Both the position numbers and the translations under genes were made by a program. A stretch of 32,868 nucleotides of DNA. It comes from an uncultured Ignavibacteriales bacterium (GTDB lineage Bacteria; Bacteroidota; Ignavibacteria; Ch128b). Position 1 is the stretch's first letter. The number at the start of each line of letters is the position of its first letter. Below the pieces are notes generated by a model. That model was not told the DNA's origin and made no database searches. It saw only the letters and a list, made by a program, of their open reading frames with translations. Below are positions 26,570 through 32,868 of this stretch, one piece after another. The DNA is taken from the NCBI GenBank assembly GCA_937138605.1, contig CAKZPH010000108.1, forward strand, positions 1-32,868, read 5' to 3'.

Positions 26570-26606
26570 ACCGAGTGTTTATTTATACGTAAACAGTCGG
26601 TTTTTT
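26570..26606 (+). terminator. Terminator-like hairpin directly before the porU ATG (attenuator or sRNA end)
   Basis: ACCGA (26570-26574) pairs with TCGGT (26597-26601) and TGTTTA (26576-26581) with TAAACA (26590-26595). They are joined by a single G-G mismatch, with an 8-nt loop, and T6 starts at 26601. This is the form of an intrinsic terminator, ending only four bases before the porU start codon. It lies downstream of the promoter and the 18-bp hairpin, so it would end a transcript of about 125 nt unless read through. Confidence 0.6.
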
Positions 26607-26609
26607 GTT

Positions 26610-29600
26610 ATGAGTACTAGAATAATAAAAATTCTATTAATTTTTCTAATTCCGATAAAATTGCATTCAACAAATGATATTCGAGTGTTAATATCTACTC
26701 AAAGTGGAATTACATTTGAATTCTCACCAATTTATCTTTCAGAGGCTCATTTCAAAGATGCTAAAAATCGAATCCTTCCATTATTTGATGGTGCTTCCGA
26801 TCCAGATTTCAGAAAAATTGGTAAACCAGATTACAGATTCAAAATAATTCCAGTTGGATTGCCTTCACTAATTGGAAATTCATTTAAGATCGTCTCGTTG
26901 GAATTCGAAGATATAAATGGAGTGACCTTAAAACCAGTACCGAATCTTAGAAAAGAAAGTGATTTTATTGTTTATGAATATGAGGATATATTGGCAGACA
27001 CGGAAATTGAAAAACACGATTTGATTGAATGGGGTGAAATTGGATTGTTTCGTGAATTAGCTCTTGGTTATCTTAAAATTTACCCATATGAGCAAATTGG
27101 AAATGATGTAGTTAGAGTTTATAAAAAAATTATAGTAAATATTACCTATGGGCAATTTGATGAAAGAGTGATTACAAAACCAGTTGAAGATTTTCTAGTG
27201 CAGGGATTATTAAATGAAGATATTGCTAAATATTGGTACTACAATTACAATTCCAATTTACTTAATAAACCTTCCAAGGGATTATTAGCATCAGGTAATT
27301 GGTTTAAAATGAAGATTACTGAAGAGGGTATTTATAAATTAGATTTTAATTATTTAAGGTCAAAAGGTGTGGATTTATCAGGAATTGATCCCAGAACAAT
27401 TAGAATATTTGGGAATGGAGGCAGAATTTTAAGTAAAAAACCTGAAGATTCAAAACCGGAAGGACTAATTGAAAATTCTATTATAGTTGTTGGTGAGGAA
27501 GATGGTCGGTTTGACCAGAATGATTATATATTATTTTATGCACCTGCTACAAAGGGATGGGAGTATGACTCTTTATCAAATTCATATAGACATTATTTTC
27601 ATTATTATTCAGATGTAAATTATGTTTGGTTAACTTATGGTGGAAGTGTCGGAAAGAGAATGTCACCAAAAATTAATTTGACAACATCGCCCACTGAAGT
27701 TGTAACAACTACGATTGGTTTTGTTTTTAATAAGGAATTTAAGAAGAACTTAGCCTCAACTGGTAGAAAATGGTTTGGTGATGAATTTAATGATAGAATA
27801 AAATCAAGAGTTTATACAAATCGTTTGCCTGGATTGATTCCAAATCAACAAATCACTTACAGGATTAGTGTAGCGGCAAGATCAAATCGATTTACTACAT
27901 TTTCAGTTGAAGAAAGTTCGAATTTAATTGGTACAATTGGTGTTTTAGCAGCCGATATTTCCAGTGGTTCTGGAATGTATGCAAGGCAAGGATTTGGAAT
28001 ATTTACTCATTCATCTAATTTAGCTGATAATCGGAGCATTCTGAAAATCACTTATAATCTTACAGATGCTACATCTCAAGGATACCTTGATTATTTTGAA
28101 ATAATATATCCACGTGAACTTTATGCAGATAACGATAGAATTTGGTTTTTTAGTCCACAAAAAACAGGAGTTTTTGAATATATCATCAGAAATTTTTCGA
28201 GTAGCGAAATAAATGTATTTGATGTTACTGATTTTTCTAATGTTAAGATGATTCACAATGCGGAAATTAGTGGAATGCAGATTAAGTTTAGAGCTAGTGA
28301 GCAAGCAAAAGTCCCCTCGAAATATTTTGCCGTTGGAAAAAATGGATACTTAGTTCCCTCTGAGATTGTTAAAGTTCCAAATCAAAGATTACGAGATGAG
28401 AGTTTAACTGAAGGTGCAGATTTAATTATTATTTCACCAGCTGAGTTTTTATCGGAGGCAAATCGTCTCAAAACTCACAAAGAAACACGGAAGATAGCTA
28501 AAACAATAGTGGTTAATGTTGAGGAAATATACAACGAATTTAGTGGTGGTTTACTTGATGTAACAGCTATTCGTGATTTCATTCGTTATGCTATGTTGAA
28601 ATGGTCAATTAAGCCAAAATATGTGCTTCTTTTCGGAGACGGGCATTATGATTACAGAAATGTAGAAGGTTATGGTAAAAATTTTATTCCACCATATGAA
28701 ACTGAAGAAAGTTTGTTTTTAATATATTCGTATCCAACTGACGATTACTATGGGCGCGTAATTGGAAATGATTTAATAATGGATGTATCAATTGGCCGAT
28801 TGAACATTCAATCCCTCAGCGAAGCCAAAAATGTTGTGAACAAAATTATCGATTACGAAACAAATCGAGATTTTGGTCCTTGGAGAAATATCATAACGTT
28901 AGTTGCAGACGATGGCAAAACGACTACTGGAGATGATGGAGATATACACACTCGACAATCGGAGTTTCTCGCAAAAAACAGAATACCTGCTGCGTTTGAA
29001 CAGAAAAAGATTTATCTAATTCAATATCCCACGGTTGAGACAGCGGGTGGTCGTAAAAAGCCAGATGTTAATAGTGAGATTATAAAGACAATAAATAATG
29101 GAACATTAATACTGAACTTCATTGGTCATGGTAATCCAGAAGTTTGGACTCATGAATTTGTATTTGAGAAGACTGTAACTATTCCACAATTAAAGAATTA
29201 CAATCGATTGTGCTTGATATCTGCCGCAACTTGTGATTTTGGTGATTATGATAAGCCATCTTCTCAAAGTTCTATGGAACTTCTTACTTTAAGTCCAAAT
29301 GGTGGAGCAATTGCAGGTTTTACTGCATCAAGGTTAGTTTGGTCTGATCAAAATGCTGCAATTAATAATTCCTTTTTTCATTTTCTTTTGAGTTATAAAA
29401 ACACAAACTCCCCTCAACCGACGATTGGTTTAGCTTATCTAAACACTAAAAAAATTCACTACTACGAGAATGATCAAAAGTATCAATTATTTGGCGACCC
29501 ATCTCTTTACTTGAATATACCAAAACTTTCTGGTGTAATAGATTCAATAAATTCTAAGTCAATAGTAACGCAAGTGGAATTGAAGTCGTTAAACAATACA

Positions 29601-30602
29601 ACAATTGTTGGTAGTGTAAGGGATTCTCTTGGTAATGTCATTTCGAATTTTAATGGTCAAGTTATAGTTACAGTTTACGATTCTAAACGATACCAAGAAA
29701 TTCCTGAATGGTATGGCTGGAGTGGACCTGCTAGAGGAATTGAGCTCTCTGGTGGAATTGTATACCGTGGAAGAGCAAGTGTAAAGAACGGGATTTTTAG
29801 AACTGAATTTGTAGTGCCCAAGGATTTATCGTATGAAGGGAATAATGGTAAAATTATAGCTTATTTCTTTAATGAATCAGTTGACGGTATGGGCTTTACA
29901 GAAAATATTAAATTAGTTTCTGCTGATTCAATTAATATAATCGATAATAAAGGTCCTGATATTACAATTTATTTTGACAATGAATACTCACCTTATACAA
30001 GTCTTGTTCAGAAAGATGCAACGTTGATTATTAAACTTGAAGATGAAACAGGAATAAACACAACTGGTCTTGGCATGGGCCATGATATCGAAGCTGTGAT
30101 TAACGATAATATTAGTAAGGCAATCAAATTAAATGAGTATTTTCAAGGTGAACTTGACCAAGGAAATAAAAAGGGTGAGGTAAGATATAGATTACTTGAT
30201 TTACCTTTAGGTAAAAATAAACTTAAATTAACAGCCTGGGACGTATTAAATAACAGCAATTCAGTTGAAACGTTATTTGAAGTTGTAGGTGAAGATAAGA
30301 TTTTAATAAAGTATATTTTTAACTATCCAAATCCCATGAAAAATGAAACTGAATTTACATTTCAGCATAGTTATGATATGCCAGTAAATGTGGAAATAAA
30401 AATTTATTCTGTTGCTGGAAGACTAATACATAAAATTGAAAGGCAAAACGTAGTTGAGAAATTTGTAAAGATTCCATGGGATGGAAAAGATCCAGACGGT
30501 GACTATCTTGGTAATGGTGTATATTTATACAAGATTATTTTAACTTCAGTCGATAATATAAAATCGAGCGAAGCAATAGGTAAATTAGCAATAGTAAGAT
30601 AA
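26610..30602 (+). CDS. porU: Type IX secretion system sortase PorU (gingipain-like, C25)
   Basis: Outer-membrane-associated peptidase that cleaves the C-terminal domains of T9SS cargo and attaches them to the surface. The gingipain-like C25 domain (about residues 590-960, track numbering) carries the catalytic His867 in NFIGHGNPE and Cys902 in SAATCDFGD, so both catalytic residues are present. The long N-terminal region is beta-rich. The last about 93 residues, from NYPNPM through WDGKDPDGDYLGNGVYLYKI, form a type A sorting domain, as PorU itself has one. The track start is a TTG inside the leader hairpin; the ATG at 26610 gives a signal peptide (MSTRIIKILLIFLIPIKLHS) and is preferred, though it has no ribosome site. 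At about 1330 aa it is somewhat longer than the Porphyromonas protein. porV follows after 17 nt. Confidence 0.9.
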   Translation: MSTRIIKILLIFLIPIKLHSTNDIRVLISTQSGITFEFSPIYLSEAHFKDAKNRILPLFDGASDPDFRKIGKPDYRFKIIPVGLPSLIGNSFKIVSLEFEDINGVTLKPVPNLRKESDFIVYEYEDILADTEIEKHDLIEWGEIGLFRELALGYLKIYPYEQIGNDVVRVYKKIIVNITYGQFDERVITKPVEDFLVQGLLNEDIAKYWYYNYNSNLLNKPSKGLLASGNWFKMKITEEGIYKLDFNYLRSKGVDLSGIDPRTIRIFGNGGRILSKKPEDSKPEGLIENSIIVVGEEDGRFDQNDYILFYAPATKGWEYDSLSNSYRHYFHYYSDVNYVWLTYGGSVGKRMSPKINLTTSPTEVVTTTIGFVFNKEFKKNLASTGRKWFGDEFNDRIKSRVYTNRLPGLIPNQQITYRISVAARSNRFTTFSVEESSNLIGTIGVLAADISSGSGMYARQGFGIFTHSSNLADNRSILKITYNLTDATSQGYLDYFEIIYPRELYADNDRIWFFSPQKTGVFEYIIRNFSSSEINVFDVTDFSNVKMIHNAEISGMQIKFRASEQAKVPSKYFAVGKNGYLVPSEIVKVPNQRLRDESLTEGADLIIISPAEFLSEANRLKTHKETRKIAKTIVVNVEEIYNEFSGGLLDVTAIRDFIRYAMLKWSIKPKYVLLFGDGHYDYRNVEGYGKNFIPPYETEESLFLIYSYPTDDYYGRVIGNDLIMDVSIGRLNIQSLSEAKNVVNKIIDYETNRDFGPWRNIITLVADDGKTTTGDDGDIHTRQSEFLAKNRIPAAFEQKKIYLIQYPTVETAGGRKKPDVNSEIIKTINNGTLILNFIGHGNPEVWTHEFVFEKTVTIPQLKNYNRLCLISAATCDFGDYDKPSSQSSMELLTLSPNGGAIAGFTASRLVWSDQNAAINNSFFHFLLSYKNTNSPQPTIGLAYLNTKKIHYYENDQKYQLFGDPSLYLNIPKLSGVIDSINSKSIVTQVELKSLNNTTIVGSVRDSLGNVISNFNGQVIVTVYDSKRYQEIPEWYGWSGPARGIELSGGIVYRGRASVKNGIFRTEFVVPKDLSYEGNNGKIIAYFFNESVDGMGFTENIKLVSADSINIIDNKGPDITIYFDNEYSPYTSLVQKDATLIIKLEDETGINTTGLGMGHDIEAVINDNISKAIKLNEYFQGELDQGNKKGEVRYRLLDLPLGKNKLKLTAWDVLNNSNSVETLFEVVGEDKILIKYIFNYPNPMKNETEFTFQHSYDMPVNVEIKIYSVAGRLIHKIERQNVVEKFVKIPWDGKDPDGDYLGNGVYLYKIILTSVDNIKSSEAIGKLAIVR

Positions 30603-30619
30603 TTGGAGGAAATAATATC

Positions 30620-31777
30620 ATGAAAAAATTAATCGCATTAGTAGCGTTAAGCTTGATAATGGCAAGCTTTCTAAAACTTCATGCTCAGGGTGAGGCCGCA
30701 GTTCCATTCTTGCTTCTGGCGCCAGATTCTAGATCAGGTGGAATTGGTGAGTCAGGTGTAGCTTTAGCCGATAATGCTAATGGTGTTTTCTGGAATCCTG
30801 CTGGTCTTACTTTTCTGGATGGTTCTGAAGTCACATTTACGCATTCTAACTGGCTTCCACAATTTCAGTTAGATTTATTTTATGAATTTGCAGCTTATCG
30901 TCAGTATATTCCTTCACTTAATGGTAGTGTTTTTGCCAGCATTACTTATATGAACTTTGGGGAGTTCGTTAGAACTTCATCTCAAAGTCCAGACCCAATT
31001 GGAACATTCAAGTCATTTGATGCAGCTTTTACAATTGGATATGCAACAAAATTATCAAAGTCTCTAGGTGTCGGAGGTAATTTTAGGCTAATTCATAGTC
31101 GACTTGCTGATAGAGGAACTGAGTTAGAGCAAGGTAAAGGAGTTGCAACTACAGTAAGTTTTGATGTTGCTATGATGTTCAGACCAGATAAATTTTACTT
31201 ACCATTGATTGGAGATTTTAGCAGGAGATTTAGCTTTGGAATGAATTTAAGCAATCTCGGTCCAAAAATTTATTACATCGATCAAGCTCAAGCGGATCCT
31301 ATTCCAACAAATTTACGATTGGGAATTGGATTAAGGCTACTTGATATAGATTATAATTCAATTACGTATACAATTGATTTTAGTAAGCTCTTAGTGCATA
31401 AACGAAAAGGTGACAATAAACCAGACGGTTTACCAAAATCATTGATTTCTTCCTGGACAGACGAACCTTTCAATGAAGAATTAAGACAGATTGTTACTTC
31501 CATGGGACTTGAATACTGGTATGGTGTTCCAGGTGACTTTATGTTTGCTGCAAGAACAGGATTTTTCTATGAAGATCCAGCTTATGGGAATAGAAAGTTC
31601 GTTTCTCTGGGTGCAGGTGTAAGGTATGATATTTATGGTTTTGATTTTTCCTACATCACAACTTCTATGTTCAAGGGGCAAGAGAATCATCCATTAAACG
31701 AGACATTAAGGTTTACTCTCTCAATTGGTTGGGGTTCAAAGAAAAAATTGTCCAAGGGATTTCCAATGGGAAACTAA
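30620..31777 (+). CDS. porV: Type IX secretion system outer-membrane protein PorV (LptO)
   Basis: FadL-like beta-barrel that shuttles T9SS cargo from the translocon to PorU. A signal peptide (residues 1-22, cleaved near LHAQG) is followed by the diagnostic N-terminal stretch VPFLLLAPDSRSGGIGESGVA and NPAGLTFL. The rest is beta-strand-rich, with the usual NLGPKIYYID and PTNLRLGIGLRL segments. The length (385 aa) is normal. GGAGGA lies 9 nt before the ATG and 17 nt separate it from porU, so the two form the conserved porUV pair. Confidence 0.95.
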   Translation: MKKLIALVALSLIMASFLKLHAQGEAAVPFLLLAPDSRSGGIGESGVALADNANGVFWNPAGLTFLDGSEVTFTHSNWLPQFQLDLFYEFAAYRQYIPSLNGSVFASITYMNFGEFVRTSSQSPDPIGTFKSFDAAFTIGYATKLSKSLGVGGNFRLIHSRLADRGTELEQGKGVATTVSFDVAMMFRPDKFYLPLIGDFSRRFSFGMNLSNLGPKIYYIDQAQADPIPTNLRLGIGLRLLDIDYNSITYTIDFSKLLVHKRKGDNKPDGLPKSLISSWTDEPFNEELRQIVTSMGLEYWYGVPGDFMFAARTGFFYEDPAYGNRKFVSLGAGVRYDIYGFDFSYITTSMFKGQENHPLNETLRFTLSIGWGSKKKLSKGFPMGN

Positions 31778-31850
31778 AATTAGCCAAAGTTCGTAGGTAA
31801 GTTTGTTTGAATATTTTCTTCATAACGATTAAGTCAACGTCATTTCAACT

Positions 31851-32868
31851 ATGAGAAAAGCATTTTTAGTTTTAATTGTATTTATTAGCCATAATATATA
31901 TGGACAAATTGATTTGAATAAAATTCAAATCCATCTTCCCCATAAATTGAATAGACATTACGATCTGGCTAGCCAACGAAATCATTCAATTAATTTTGAT
32001 GATACTATAAAAGTACTGGCGGTTATGGTTGATTTTCAAGTTGATCAAGATGGAGCAACGTATGGTAATGGAAAGTTCGGTTCTCATTTTTCAAAGAATT
32101 ATGGTAAGAATATCATTGACCCACTTCCTCATGATAGAAACTACTTTAAAAATCATTTAGAGTTTTTGAAAAATTATTATGCAAAAGTTTCAGATGGAAA
32201 AATAAAAATTTCCTATGAAGTACTTGACAGAATTATTACGCTATCGAAAGTGATGAGTGAATATTCACCGCCACCCAGATCAAATGACCTGACAAAACTA
32301 AAATTTCTTTATGAGGAAACCTGGCTTAAAGTAGATTCATTGTATCATAATCACAATTTTACAGAATATGATGCATTTGTCATTTTTCATGCTGGAGTTG
32401 GTAGAGATATAGTTATTCCAGAAACATTTGGATATGAGAAAGATATCCCATCTGTTTTTCTTGGGCTCTCAACACTTAAAAGTTTTTTTGGAGAGAATTT
32501 TGTAGGTATTCCTGTTGGAAATCCACCAAAATTTGTTACCAATACATTAATTCTCCCAGAGACGGAAAGTAGAGAGATACAGACATTAACTGGGAAAACT
32601 TTGTTGGAGTTAAGCATAAATGGATTATTGTGTGCAAGTTTTGGGAGTTTTCTTGGTTTACCCGATCTTTTCGATTCAAAAACTGGAAAATCGGCAATTG
32701 GTCGATTTGGCTTAATGGATGGTCAAGCAATGTTTGCTTATGCAGGACTTTTTCCACCTGAACTTTCCGCATGGGAAAAACAATTCTTAGGTTTAGTCAA
32801 GCCAATTGAAATAAAAAGCGATACTGTTAATATTGAAGTACTTGCCCGTTTGGCATCTTTAGATAATC
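31851..32868 (+). CDS. M6-metalloprotease-like exported protein, zinc site degenerate (3' end outside window)
   Basis: An open frame of 339 codons runs off the right edge, which is why the ORF track omits it. It starts with a signal peptide (MRKAFLVLIVFISHNIYGQ). DTIKVLAVMVDFQVD and HDRNYFKNHLEFLKNYYAKVSDGK match the start of M6 (immune inhibitor A-type) proteases. The later LGLPDLFD, RFGLMDGQ and LSAWEKQFLG follow the M6 zinc-site region. But where HExxH should be, residues 262-266 read ASFGS, so both zinc histidines and the glutamate are missing. I infer a catalytically dead protease fold. It is 73 nt after porV with no ribosome site visible; the missing C end may carry a T9SS sorting domain. 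The minus-strand ORFs here are shadows. Confidence 0.8.
   Translation, partial: MRKAFLVLIVFISHNIYGQIDLNKIQIHLPHKLNRHYDLASQRNHSINFDDTIKVLAVMVDFQVDQDGATYGNGKFGSHFSKNYGKNIIDPLPHDRNYFKNHLEFLKNYYAKVSDGKIKISYEVLDRIITLSKVMSEYSPPPRSNDLTKLKFLYEETWLKVDSLYHNHNFTEYDAFVIFHAGVGRDIVIPETFGYEKDIPSVFLGLSTLKSFFGENFVGIPVGNPPKFVTNTLILPETESREIQTLTGKTLLELSINGLLCASFGSFLGLPDLFDSKTGKSAIGRFGLMDGQAMFAYAGLFPPELSAWEKQFLGLVKPIEIKSDTVNIEVLARLASLDN

Noticed and set aside
26529-26609. Longer porU start at TTG 26529
   Set aside because: It would translate the leader hairpin, lacks a ribosome site and hides the good signal peptide at ATG 26610.
32387-32772. Minus-strand ORFs near the right edge
   Set aside because: They overlap the M6-like gene, whose frame is open, has a signal peptide and matches a family.
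1-32868. CRISPR array, insertion sequence, prophage or plasmid origin
   Set aside because: No regularly spaced repeats, transposase, integrase or replication gene was seen.

Overview
This is an AT-rich window (low GC by eye) carrying porU and porV of the type IX secretion system (T9SS), a T9SS-type C-terminal domain, a fused alpha/beta 2-oxoacid dehydrogenase E1, a DUF4783-like exported protein and TAnnTTTG-like promoter motifs. Together these point to the Bacteroidota/Ignavibacteriota-Chlorobiota group. An Ignavibacteria-like chromosome is my best guess; this is inferred from gene content and not tested. I see no insertion sequence, prophage or CRISPR array.

Layout. 1-2262: a terminator, then a leftward fused E1. 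2447-6089: a tightly overlapped rightward operon of GlcD-like FAD oxidase, an exported YARHG-domain protein and a GlcF-like Fe-S protein (ATGA overlaps), probably D-lactate or glycolate oxidation. 6231-19055: a leftward block. Its upstream part is a probable operon of FN3 lipoprotein, DUF4783-like protein, a very large NtrY-like histidine kinase, a UvrD/RecB-type helicase-nuclease and a class II photolyase; a PHP-glycosyltransferase fusion lies further downstream. 19402-21915: clpC with a strong terminator. 21985-24631: a leftward redox pair, a pentaheme cytochrome c and a monoheme cytochrome fused to an outer-membrane barrel (Cyc2-like layout), preceded by a possible 41-codon ORF. 24769-24842: tRNA-Glu(CTC). 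25082-26288: nth (endonuclease III) overlapping an HD-domain hydrolase. 26444-32868: porU, porV and an M6-metalloprotease-like gene cut by the window end, absent from the ORF track.

Most worth a second look: (a) the porU leader, which has a good promoter, an 18-bp inverted repeat and then a terminator-like hairpin with a T6 run ending a few bases before the porU ATG, so it may be an attenuator or a separate small RNA; (b) the M6-like protein beside porUV, whose HExxH zinc site reads ASFGS, so it is probably a pseudoenzyme; (c) the pentaheme/cytochrome-porin pair, a candidate route for moving electrons across the outer membrane; (d) the YARHG gene embedded between glcD and glcF; (e) the 1.3-kilo-residue kinase translationally linked to DNA-repair genes.
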